The notes beneath the pieces were generated by a model. It ran no database searches and had not been told where the DNA came from. It saw only the letters and a list, made by a program, of their open reading frames with translations. The translations under genes were made by a program, and so were the position numbers. DNA of 64,000 nucleotides from contig NZ_LT828648.1 in the NCBI RefSeq assembly GCF_900169565.1, forward strand, positions 1,986,876 to 2,050,875. The letters run 5' to 3'. Numbering within the stretch: the stretch's first letter is position 1; each line of letters starts with the position of its first letter. Shown here piece after piece: positions 35,133 through 43,399 of the stretch. The stretch comes from Nitrospira japonica. GTDB lineage: Bacteria > Nitrospirota > Nitrospiria > Nitrospirales > Nitrospiraceae.

Positions 35133-35289
35133 GTCCTAAAGAATTAAGCACGCTGCGCGAGAAGTCAAGTGACAGAAACCGAGCAATTCCGGCGTGGCGA
35201 TCCGAGTTCTATGAGATTTCAGTCGGTCCCGGTGACGGATCCCTTCGCTACGGGTGCGGCGCTACGTGTTCGATCGAGGGGTCCAGATA

Positions 35290-35338
35290 TATAGTCGGAC
35301 TGCTGGAAGAGATTTTCCCCATCCTGCTATAGTCGGAC
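35290..35338 (+). repeat. TATAGTCGGAC direct repeat upstream of the J-domain gene
   Basis: The 11-mer TATAGTCGGAC occurs at 35290-35300 and again at 35328-35338, the latter ending 3 nt before the ATG of the J-domain gene. Such paired sites can be operators, but chance is not excluded. Confidence 0.35.
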
Positions 35339-35341
35339 ACG

Positions 35342-35977
35342 ATGCGTATCGACTACTACAGAGTCCTGGGCGTCAGCCGCGAGGCATCGGATGAGGCCAT
35401 CAAGAAGGCCTATCGGAAACTCGTGTTCGAGCACCATCCGGACCGGAATCCCAACAGCCGCACCGCCGAGGCCAGGATCCGGGAGATCAATGCCGCCTAC
35501 GAAATAGTCGGCGACCCTGAAAAACGGCGGAGCTATGACCGGCTGCATTGGGGCGATGAAACCAGGGACGACGTCGTCGACACGGCCGTCATTCTGGACG
35601 AGATGGAAAAGAAGCTCTTCGACGAGGGTCGGAAGGAGCTCTTCGCGGTCCTCATGAAAAACGTCCGCCGAATCAAGGATGAGCTCGCCGTCATCCGCGA
35701 GCGAACGGTTGCGGATCAGGGATATGATTCATTCAAGGAAACGATTATCCATGCCCGCGCGGCGGAAACTCTGGAAGAGTTCATCACCGACGAAATGGCC
35801 GGCCGTGCGGATCGCCTGGTCGAGGTGGCCGCGCAGATGATGGTCTCGCAAGGGGTGGTCGGGAAAAACGACGAGCCGGGCATGCGCGCACTCCGCAAAG
35901 GGTTGGGCGCGATGATTCGCAAAGGGCGCATTCACGGCTTTGCCGCCGCGCTGGAATTATTCTATGAACGCCGGTGA
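35342..35977 (+). CDS. J-domain (DnaJ-like) protein
   Basis: The product is 211 residues. Residues 1-65 are a complete J domain: [22 protein letters not shown], then HHPDRNPN (HPD motif), then [18 protein letters not shown]. The remaining 140 residues are helical and have no G/F region, zinc fingers or substrate-binding domain, so it is a type III J protein that would deliver a specific client to DnaK. The client is unknown. Confidence 0.88.
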   Translation: MRIDYYRVLGVSREASDEAIKKAYRKLVFEHHPDRNPNSRTAEARIREINAAYEIVGDPEKRRSYDRLHWGDETRDDVVDTAVILDEMEKKLFDEGRKELFAVLMKNVRRIKDELAVIRERTVADQGYDSFKETIIHARAAETLEEFITDEMAGRADRLVEVAAQMMVSQGVVGKNDEPGMRALRKGLGAMIRKGRIHGFAAALELFYERR

Positions 35978-36027
35978 GCCGCTTGCGTGGGTCATATGCA
36001 GTCGGTCGGGTGTTCGCGTTGCGGAGA

Positions 36028-37242
36028 TCAGGCCTGAGCCAATGGACCGGAAACGAATCGCCCAGCCTTCATCACGCCGACGATCCGGTCCGGTTCGCAC
36101 AGCACCCCGATCCGTTTGAGCGGGTTGCCGTCCACCAACAGAAGATCAGCCTGCCGTTTCGGTTGAATCGTTCCGAGGGTGTTCTGTAGCCCCACGAGTT
36201 CGGCGGCCTCCGCGGTCGCCGAGAGGATCGCGTTCATGGCGGTCATACCCAATGCCACCATGCGTTCCAATTCCTGGGCGTTTTCTCCATGAAAATTGAA
36301 CGGCGTGCCGGCATCCGTCCCCATGGCGATGCGGACACCGCTCCGGTAGGCCTGCGCGAAGCTCCGCTGGTGCCGCTTGGTCATCCCTCTGGCCTTCTCC
36401 AGCACGCTATCCGGAATTCCGCAACCACGGCGGCATGCGGCGGTTGTTGCCAGCGCAGACAGGGTCGGGACGGCGAAGACGCCGTGTTCCCGCATGAGTC
36501 CGACCGTTTCGTCGTCGAGCAGCGTGGCATGCTCGATCGAATGGACGCCGGCCCTGATGGCGTTCTTCATGCCGGACGCGCCGTGGGCATGGGCCGCCAC
36601 TTTCTTTCCGGCTTCCCCCGCCACCGCGACGGCAGCCGCCAGTTCTCGGACGGTCATTTGCGCGACATCAGGCGACGTGCCGGGGGTCAGGACGCCGCCG
36701 GATGCAATGACTTTGATGACTCCGGCTCCTGCGGCCAGCTGTTCCCTGGCGACGGTTCGTACTTGGGCTTCTCCCTCGACCTCTCTGCCGATGAAGCGGG
36801 CGTGACCTCCGATCATGCAGATCGCGAGTCCGGATCCCACGATTCGAGGGCCCGGGAGAATTCCTGCGTCAATGGCCCGTTGCAAGGCAAAAATCGAGTG
36901 GTCCCGGGATCCCACGTCGCGGACGGTCGTGATGCCTGCGTCGATCGTCTGCCGGGCGCGGTGCGCCGCCTTGAGCAACGTGAGCGACGGACTTTCCTGC
37001 TCGACTGCCGCCACGACGTCTGCCTCGCTGCCGAGACACAAATGGACGTGACAGTCGATCATCCCCGGCAGCAGCGTCAATCCGCGCCCGTCGACGATGC
37101 GGGCCCCACGAGGAACGGACAGGTCCCGCTGGCCGCCAACGGCCGCGATCCGGTCGCCGCGAACGATCACGGTTGCATTCTCCCACACGCGTCCGGTTCC
37201 ATCGATGACTCGGGCGGAGCGGATAGCCAGGACCCGGGTCAT
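36028..37242 (-). CDS. metal-dependent amidohydrolase (imidazolonepropionase-like)
   Basis: The product is about 404 residues. The composite beta part begins RVLAIRSARVIDGTGRVWEN; the barrel opens with GMIDCHVHLCLG (HxH) and contains VIKVIASGGVLTP, VAAHAHGASGMKNAIRAGV and IEHATLLDD, then AMGTDAGTPFNFHGENAQE with the final Asp. These fit Xaa-Pro/prolidase-like and other subgroup-III amidohydrolases. The ATG overlaps the stop of the upstream cytochrome gene (ATGA), which argues for coupled expression. Confidence 0.88.
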   Translation of the reverse strand: MTRVLAIRSARVIDGTGRVWENATVIVRGDRIAAVGGQRDLSVPRGARIVDGRGLTLLPGMIDCHVHLCLGSEADVVAAVEQESPSLTLLKAAHRARQTIDAGITTVRDVGSRDHSIFALQRAIDAGILPGPRIVGSGLAICMIGGHARFIGREVEGEAQVRTVAREQLAAGAGVIKVIASGGVLTPGTSPDVAQMTVRELAAAVAVAGEAGKKVAAHAHGASGMKNAIRAGVHSIEHATLLDDETVGLMREHGVFAVPTLSALATTAACRRGCGIPDSVLEKARGMTKRHQRSFAQAYRSGVRIAMGTDAGTPFNFHGENAQELERMVALGMTAMNAILSATAEAAELVGLQNTLGTIQPKRQADLLLVDGNPLKRIGVLCEPDRIVGVMKAGRFVSGPLAQA

Positions 37243-37844
37243 GGTGCGTCGATCGGCAGGGTGATGATGATGCCGCCCATGACGTCGCCCACCTTGAAGT
37301 CGCGTCGCGGGCTGTTGGGATGTTGGTTGTGGCACGTGACGCAAGATTGATTGACGGCATAATCCGGGTAGATGGATTGGTAAAACCTGCCGCCCTCCAG
37401 TTTGACGAATCCCTGGAACGGTTTCTCGGGGTCTTTCGCCACCGCGTCGAGCCCCCGCCGTTCGAAGTCGGTGTTGGCCCCGTTCCAGGCATAGATCGGT
37501 GTCAGGCTGGCGAGCCGGAACGAGAATTTGAGGTCCTTTTGTGCCACCAGCCGGCCGGTCTCGAGCAAAAACTGTGCGGGCAGCGGGACGCCTCGCTCAT
37601 CCTTCCAGTGCTCGATCGCTTCTGCGATGCCGGCGGCATGCAACTTGTTGACGACATTTTCCGTATAGTTCTTCCGGTTGGCTTCGATCAGCGCGTGAAT
37701 GTACGAAGAGGCCTTGTCCGGGGGGACCAGATCGGATTTCATGTGGTTTGCCAGCGTCAGAGCGAAAATCCAGTAGGCGGTCACGGCAACGAACGCGAAG
37801 GCTCCGCCGCCGAGTACCCACAACAAGGGTTTGTTGTCCGACAT
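37239..37844 (-). CDS. membrane-anchored Tll0287-like (DUF3365) c-type cytochrome
   Basis: The product is 201 residues. An N-terminal membrane anchor (LLWVLGGGAFAFVAVTAYWIF) leads into a domain of the Tll0287-like type with one heme site CVTCHNQHPNSPRRDFK near the C-terminus. Such domains occur alone or as redox or gas sensors. Without a kinase or cyclase it may be an electron carrier. It lies between the aminotransferase and the amidohydrolase, and overlaps the latter by 4 nt. Confidence 0.85.
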   Translation of the reverse strand: MSDNKPLLWVLGGGAFAFVAVTAYWIFALTLANHMKSDLVPPDKASSYIHALIEANRKNYTENVVNKLHAAGIAEAIEHWKDERGVPLPAQFLLETGRLVAQKDLKFSFRLASLTPIYAWNGANTDFERRGLDAVAKDPEKPFQGFVKLEGGRFYQSIYPDYAVNQSCVTCHNQHPNSPRRDFKVGDVMGGIIITLPIDAP

Positions 37845-37862
37845 GGATAGTGAACCTCCAGG

Positions 37863-39050
37863 CTAAGGATTCGCGCGGCTGTAGATCCGGGACGCTGCCC
37901 CGACCGCCAGGCCGGGTGTCGTCAACCAGCCGCCTTCAATAAACAATTCTTCCAGGGCATTCAACAGCCGCAGGACGTGCGCTTCAGTCGAAGACTCTCC
38001 CATCAGTCCGATGCGCCACACCTTGCCCTTGAGCGGCCCGAGCCCTCCGCCGATCTCGATGCCGTAACGGTTCAACAGTCGGGCTCGGACCTCGGCTTCC
38101 GGGATGACATCCGGAACGGTGACGCAGTTCAGCATGGGAAGCCGTTGCCCCGGTTGAGCCAGGGGGGGCAAGCCCAGTTCGAGGAGCCCGGTCAGCAACG
38201 CATTGCTGTTCAAATGATGCCGGGCAAAGCGGGCGGGAAGTCCCTCTTCCTCGACGAGGCGCAGGGCTTCTCGCAATGCGTACAGCATGGAGATCGGCGC
38301 GGTGTGATGGTAAGTTCTGGTTCCTTCGGTCCAGTACTCTGCCACGAGCTTCATGTCGAGATACCAACTTTGGCAACGGGTGCGGCGGCGCGTGACGGCG
38401 GCCAGCGCGCGTTCGCTGATGGTGAACGGGGCCAAGCCCGGAGGGCAGCTCAGGCATTTCTGCGTGGCGCTGTAGCAGATGTCGATCCCTGCGGCATCGA
38501 CGTCCACCGGAATCCCGCCCAAGGACGTCACGGCGTCCACGATCAGCAAGGCGTCGTGCTGCTTGGCCAATTGTGCGATCGCTTCGAGGGGCTGCCAGCA
38601 TCCCGTCGAGGTCTCTGCCTGTACCATGGCGATGGCCTTGACCGGTCCGGAACGCCGAAGTACCTGTTCCACGGCCTGCGGGTCGATGGCGCTGCCCCAC
38701 GGGGCTTCGAGACGGATCGCCTTCCCTCCACAACGCTCCGTCACCTCGACGAGTCTCGTGCCGAAGATGCCGTTGACTCCGACCAGGACCGTCTCGCCCG
38801 GCTCCACGGCATTGACGATCGCCGCTTCCATGCCGGCAGACCCGGTTCCCGATATGGCGATCGTAAAGCGGTTGCCGGTCTGGAATGTATTGCGCAGCAA
38901 TGACTGAACGTCGTTCATCATGGCCAGGAACGCCGGATCGAGGTGCCCGATGACAGGGGCGGACATGGCGCGCAGAACACGGGGATGGACCTGGCTCGGT
39001 CCCGGACCGAGCAGCAGCCGCCTGGGAGGTATGAACTCACGAGTGACCAT
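37863..39050 (-). CDS. class V aminotransferase (alanine/serine-glyoxylate type)
   Basis: The product is about 395 residues. Homology starts RRLLLGPGPSQVHPRVLRAMS, and the PLP site contains SGTGSAGMEAAIVNAVEPG, VDAVTSLGGIPVDVDAAGID and the Schiff-base lysine in SATQKCLSCPPGL. MGESSTEAHVLRLLNAL matches the end of the family. These enzymes use serine, alanine or phosphonates with glyoxylate or pyruvate. ATG 39050 is the start; the frame is open to 39179 without homology. It heads the three-gene minus-strand unit with the cytochrome and amidohydrolase. Confidence 0.9.
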   Translation of the reverse strand: MVTREFIPPRRLLLGPGPSQVHPRVLRAMSAPVIGHLDPAFLAMMNDVQSLLRNTFQTGNRFTIAISGTGSAGMEAAIVNAVEPGETVLVGVNGIFGTRLVEVTERCGGKAIRLEAPWGSAIDPQAVEQVLRRSGPVKAIAMVQAETSTGCWQPLEAIAQLAKQHDALLIVDAVTSLGGIPVDVDAAGIDICYSATQKCLSCPPGLAPFTISERALAAVTRRRTRCQSWYLDMKLVAEYWTEGTRTYHHTAPISMLYALREALRLVEEEGLPARFARHHLNSNALLTGLLELGLPPLAQPGQRLPMLNCVTVPDVIPEAEVRARLLNRYGIEIGGGLGPLKGKVWRIGLMGESSTEAHVLRLLNALEELFIEGGWLTTPGLAVGAASRIYSRANP

Positions 39051-39196
39051 CCGATTACCCCTACCTCGATTGGCGAGCGGCAGTATAGCGAAGTTCCGAA
39101 GTCTGAGGCCATGGGAAACATGCTGACCCGGACGCGCCTCATAACTATTCCGAGGGGTTTCGAGGTGAAAAATTGCCATGTTATAGTCACATCGCG

Positions 39197-40714
39197 ATGG
39201 ACGCTCAGTCGAATACCATTATTCCGGATTCTGTTCCGCCCCCGCAGCCCGACACCTCGTCCTGGTGGCGCGCCACGGACGTTCCTCCTCCCGTAGGAGA
39301 GTATTCCCATCGATTCTCTCCCGTGATCAGTGTCCTGGCGGCTGTGTTCCTGGTCCTGGCCTTGACGTCCGTGGTGTGGCTCTCACTTTCAATTCCCAAA
39401 CTCGATCGGATGGATGCACCGGAAGCCGCACTTGCCCGCATGGTGAGTCGGACGATGGACGCGCAGGAGGGGCTCCGCCGGGCACCGGAATGGAAGCAGC
39501 TCGTGCTGGCCTGGATCACGGGAGATAGCGAATCCGAGAGGCTGCAGGCCATCACGTGGTATCGCGAACTGGCGCAGGTATCTGAAGATCCGGTCGTGCC
39601 GCTCCAACTGGCCGTCTTACAGGCCGAGTCGGCGCAGGTATCCCAAGCGCTCCTCTCGGCGCACGAATGGGATCGTCTGGACGAACCATTTCCACAGGCG
39701 GCTCGATTGATCCGCGCCGCTTATGCCGAGGGGACGACCCCCGATCGGGAGTCGCTCGATCGGTTTCAGGCCGAGGCGGCCGAGTTGCTTCCTGCCGGCT
39801 GGTTTTATGATCGTCTGGCTGAACGACTGGCCATGAAGGCCGGTAATCAGGAACTCGCCTCCTCGATTCAAGCCTCGAGCACCGCCCGCGCCGACCGCAT
39901 GTTCAATCTTTCCTGGAAACTGACGTTCGTCGAGCTGCTAGCCATGCTCTTCGGCACGGTTGTCCTGATCCGGGTCTGGCTGACCCGCAAGAGGGACACG
40001 GATCCGATTCGGCTCCATTCGATCGGCGTTCCTCCGCCATGGCCCGGGGGAGTCGGAGCCGCGGTCCTCCTGCGCGGCGGAGCTCTCGGAGCCTTGTTCA
40101 CGGCGATGTTTCTCTTCTATATGCCGCCCGAGAATGCCTCCCTCCGGGCGTTGGCCATTCCGATGTCGAACGTGCCCCTCCTGCTTCTGGCCTACTACCA
40201 TTTGTTCCGTCCATCCGGACTGAGTTTCGATGAGGGCTTTGGTCTCGACGTACCGTGGAACCGGCTCGGTCGCCTTGCCGCCGCGGTGGTTGCCGTGGTG
40301 GCCGCGGGACTCTGGGGCGAATGGGCGATGGATCGTCTGGCGGAGCACTGGCAATGGACGAGCCATTGGACCGAGTGGTTCGACGCGGAGCTGGTGTGGG
40401 GTTCGCCGCCCCAGACCTTCGTCAGCTTGATCGAATATGTCGTCTTTGCCCCGATCTTCGAGGAGCTGGCGTTCCGCGGTCTGCTGTTTGCCATTCTGCG
40501 CCGGAAGTTCCGCTTTCTTCCCGCCGCGCTCATCAGCGCGGGGATTTTCGGTATCGCGCACGGATACGGGGTGCTGGGTCTCGTCAGCGTCTGCTGGAGC
40601 GGCGTGCTCTGGGCCTGGATCTACGAAAGAACCGGAAGCCTATTGCCTGGGATTCTGGCCCATGCCATCAACAATCTGCTCGTGTGCCTGGCGGTCATGG
40701 CCCTGCTTCGATAG
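39197..40714 (+). CDS. CPBP (CAAX-type) intramembrane protease
   Basis: The product is 505 residues. The N-terminal half has one membrane segment after a Pro-rich start, then a long soluble helical region (residues about 60-230), and then about seven membrane helices. The CPBP motifs are FEELAFRGLLFAILRR, ISAGIFGIAHGYG, and LLPGILAHAINNLL. These glutamic intramembrane proteases include bacteriocin-immunity and prenyl-protein processing types. The large soluble region is not typical of the family. Confidence 0.87.
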   Translation: MDAQSNTIIPDSVPPPQPDTSSWWRATDVPPPVGEYSHRFSPVISVLAAVFLVLALTSVVWLSLSIPKLDRMDAPEAALARMVSRTMDAQEGLRRAPEWKQLVLAWITGDSESERLQAITWYRELAQVSEDPVVPLQLAVLQAESAQVSQALLSAHEWDRLDEPFPQAARLIRAAYAEGTTPDRESLDRFQAEAAELLPAGWFYDRLAERLAMKAGNQELASSIQASSTARADRMFNLSWKLTFVELLAMLFGTVVLIRVWLTRKRDTDPIRLHSIGVPPPWPGGVGAAVLLRGGALGALFTAMFLFYMPPENASLRALAIPMSNVPLLLLAYYHLFRPSGLSFDEGFGLDVPWNRLGRLAAAVVAVVAAGLWGEWAMDRLAEHWQWTSHWTEWFDAELVWGSPPQTFVSLIEYVVFAPIFEELAFRGLLFAILRRKFRFLPAALISAGIFGIAHGYGVLGLVSVCWSGVLWAWIYERTGSLLPGILAHAINNLLVCLAVMALLR

Positions 40715-40778
40715 AACGAACAATCTTCCGATGCGTCTTCGTTTCCACGATCCGCGGGAAGAAAGCGCGTCAGTAGTC

Positions 40779-41564
40779 TCACGACAATACACCCAACGCT
40801 TCATACAGATCGGGATGGCGAAGCGGTGCATGCAATGTCTCGCGAAGCTTCCTGGCGTCGATCCGTTTGCCCGGCTCCCGCGCCGTGGTTTCGGCTGGTG
40901 AGGAGACGCCCCAGCGCTCACGAGCCACGAGACAGATTTGTTCCCATGTCCGAGGCGTGCCGTCGCTGACGTTGTATATCTCCCCCCTTGTACCCTTCTC
41001 CAGCGCCAGCAGGCAGATATCCGCCAGGTCCTCCACGTGAATCAGATTCACGAACCGCCGCGACGGGCCGACCCTGCCGGATCTAATCCAGTTGAGGGGA
41101 TTGCGATCCTCTCCATAGATGCCGGCGACACGCAAGATGACGGCCCCCAGTTCATTGCGGAGGTATTCCTCCCCTTGGACGCGCGGTTGACTCAGATCGA
41201 TCGGCGCGGTTTCATCGAGCCAGGGCGGCGGATAGAGGCGTGTGTCGTCGGTGTCGTAGGCCGACGTGCTGCCGAGCACCACCATACGGCCTGTTCCGGT
41301 CTTCAGGACTTCCGCACAGGCGCGGACGAGATCGACCGGGGCGGCCGGGAAGCACCAGACGATGTCGGCTTGGGCCGGGATCGTGGCCCAGGTTTCCGGT
41401 CGATGCAGATCGAAATTCAGGCGTTGCGATGGGGGCAGCATCGCCAGGTGCCGGTCCGGATCGCGGCTCGTGGCAAAAAATGGTCTGGACGTCTGGGTCA
41501 ATCTTGCGATGAGCCTGCGGCCGGTATATCCCGCTCCCAAAACGACGACGGTACCTCGAGTCAT
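40779..41564 (-). CDS. NAD-dependent epimerase/dehydratase family protein
   Basis: The product is 261 residues. Rossmann start VVVLGAGYTGRRLIARL; STSAYDTDD in the active-site Ser/Thr region; GEEYLRNELGAVILRVAGIYG includes the YxxxK-like region (here YLRNE), and FVNLIHVEDLADICLLALE is the typical downstream helix. It resembles the extended SDR subfamily of YeeZ type, with an unusual catalytic tetrad. Substrate unknown. Confidence 0.8.
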   Translation of the reverse strand: MTRGTVVVLGAGYTGRRLIARLTQTSRPFFATSRDPDRHLAMLPPSQRLNFDLHRPETWATIPAQADIVWCFPAAPVDLVRACAEVLKTGTGRMVVLGSTSAYDTDDTRLYPPPWLDETAPIDLSQPRVQGEEYLRNELGAVILRVAGIYGEDRNPLNWIRSGRVGPSRRFVNLIHVEDLADICLLALEKGTRGEIYNVSDGTPRTWEQICLVARERWGVSSPAETTAREPGKRIDARKLRETLHAPLRHPDLYEALGVLS

Positions 41565-41689
41565 GCGAACGAGCCCTTCCTTGAACGTTCCCTGCAAGAG
41601 ACGGTTTGCTGCTTCTTCGTGCAATCCGGAAAGCCAAGAGTATAATGCGCCCATGCCATCAGTGCATGTCCGGCTGCCACTCCAATAGC

Positions 41690-43357
41690 ATGATCCTGCG
41701 ACCCGTCAATGCCTTGCGGTCTATCGCACAGCTTTCGACGCTGTGTCTGCTGGTATTGCTGCTCCCGGGTTGCCCTGGCGACGACGGAGGTTCAGGCGGC
41801 TCGGGTTCCTCGGGCTCCTTCACTATCACGACGACCACGGCGCCATTCGGCATCATTGGAAACCCCTATTCCGTCACGCTCGCCACGACCGGCGGAACGG
41901 CGCCGTTCACCTGGTCGCTTTTCGGCGGAGCGCTTCCGGCCGGATTGACCTTGAGCAATACGGCGACCGGCGCCATCACCGGCACTCCCACTGCCGCCGG
42001 CAATTCCACCGCGACATTTACGGTACGGGACAGCAACGGTAACACCGCCACCGGGCCTGTATCGTTTGCCGTGCACCCAAGGACGGATCGAGTATCGGTC
42101 GATAATAATGGAAACGCCGGAAACGGCCAGAGCTCGGCTCCTTCCCTGAGCGGGAATGGGAACGCGGTGGCGTTCGTGTCCGCCTCGACGAATTTCATTT
42201 CCGGAGTCAATGGAACTCAGGTGTACTTGCATAATCGGCAGAACAATCAGATCGAACTCATCTCGCTCGACAACAGCGGAACCGTCACCCAAGGCAACGG
42301 AGCCAGCACCGCTCCCGCCACCAGCACGGACGGCCGGTTCGTGGCCTTTGTCTCCTCATCGACGAACCTTCTGGCGCCGGCCTCTGCCGTCACCGGCCAG
42401 CAGATCTACGTCCGGGATCGGCAGACGGGACTCACGAGCCTCGTATCGGTGGATAACAGTGCGACGCCGAATCCAGGCAACGGAGCCAGCAGCGCTCCCG
42501 CCATCAGCACAGACGGCCGGTTCGTGGCCTTCGTGTCGCAAGCGACGAATCTCTTGGCTCCGGGAACACCGGCCGTCCCGGCCGGGCAGCAGATCTATGT
42601 CCGGGACCGGCAACTCAACCAGACGAGCCTGGTATCGGTGGACAACAACGTGACGCCCAATCCGGGCAATGGTCCGAGCAGTGCTCCGTCGATCAGTGGA
42701 GCCGGCCTCGTTGTCGCCTTTGTCTCCCAAGCGACGAATCTCTTGGCTCCGGGAACGCCGAGCGTCCCGGCCGGCCAGCAGATCTATATCCGGGACCGGC
42801 AACTCAACCAGACGAGCCTGGTGTCGGTGGACAACAACGTGACGCCGAATCCGGGCAATGGAGCCAGCGGCACCCCGTCGATCAGCGGCGATGGCCTGAT
42901 CGTCGCATTTGATTCGCTCGCGACCAATCTGCTGCAGCCGGGCACTCCGTCGGTCACAGGCCAACAGGTGTACGTGCGCGATCGGAACTCGAGTCTGACG
43001 AGCCTGGTTTCGGCAGACAACAACGCGGCGGCGAATCCGGGCAATGCCCTCAGCCGGACTCCATCCATCAGTTCGGGCGGCCGGTTCGTCGCATTCGTAT
43101 CGACCGGCACGAACCTGCTCGCGCCGGGCGTTCCCGCGCTGACCGGGCAACAGATTTATGTCCGTGATCGGCAAGTGAATCAGACAAGTCTGGCCTCGCA
43201 GGACAATAGCAACTCGAACGATCCGGGCAACGCTCCCAGCGACAATCCTTCGATGAACAGCACCGGCGGATTTGTCGCCTTTTCTTCTCAGGCTTCCGAT
43301 CTGGCCACGACCCCGCCGGTGGCACTGACCGACATTTACGTCCGCGCCCTTCCCTAG
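41690..43357 (+). CDS. lipoprotein with Ig-like domain and seven WD40-like (PD40) repeats
   Basis: The product is about 555 residues. A lipoprotein signal ends LVLLLPGC, followed by a Gly/Ser linker. Residues about 43-128 are a putative Ig domain of the He_PIG type (YSVTLATTGGTAPFTWSLFG, LPAGLTLSNTATGAITGTPT). The rest is seven repeats of 60-63 residues sharing VSVDN..PNPGNG.SS.PSIS..GRFVAFVS..TNLLAPGTP..GQQIYVRDRQ, like TolB-type beta-propeller blades. It is probably displayed on the cell surface or in the periplasm. The start ATG 41690 is chosen for the lipoprotein signal; ATG 41645 is also open. Confidence 0.8.
   Translation: MILRPVNALRSIAQLSTLCLLVLLLPGCPGDDGGSGGSGSSGSFTITTTTAPFGIIGNPYSVTLATTGGTAPFTWSLFGGALPAGLTLSNTATGAITGTPTAAGNSTATFTVRDSNGNTATGPVSFAVHPRTDRVSVDNNGNAGNGQSSAPSLSGNGNAVAFVSASTNFISGVNGTQVYLHNRQNNQIELISLDNSGTVTQGNGASTAPATSTDGRFVAFVSSSTNLLAPASAVTGQQIYVRDRQTGLTSLVSVDNSATPNPGNGASSAPAISTDGRFVAFVSQATNLLAPGTPAVPAGQQIYVRDRQLNQTSLVSVDNNVTPNPGNGPSSAPSISGAGLVVAFVSQATNLLAPGTPSVPAGQQIYIRDRQLNQTSLVSVDNNVTPNPGNGASGTPSISGDGLIVAFDSLATNLLQPGTPSVTGQQVYVRDRNSSLTSLVSADNNAAANPGNALSRTPSISSGGRFVAFVSTGTNLLAPGVPALTGQQIYVRDRQVNQTSLASQDNSNSNDPGNAPSDNPSMNSTGGFVAFSSQASDLATTPPVALTDIYVRALP
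42086..43354 (+). repeat. seven tandem repeats of about 180-189 bp
   Basis: The repeats are coding. The two central copies are almost identical at DNA level over more than 60 bases: 42601-42672 against 42790-42861, a step of 189 bp. The outer copies are more diverged, as if recent duplication took place in the middle. Confidence 0.8.
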
Positions 43358-43399
43358 CCGCTAGAGCTCGCTTCTTTGGCATGGTAGCATCAACAGGCC

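Noticed and set aside
42086-43354. The tandem repeats as a CRISPR array
   Set aside because: The repeats are about 189 bp, translate in frame as propeller blades, and no cas genes are present.
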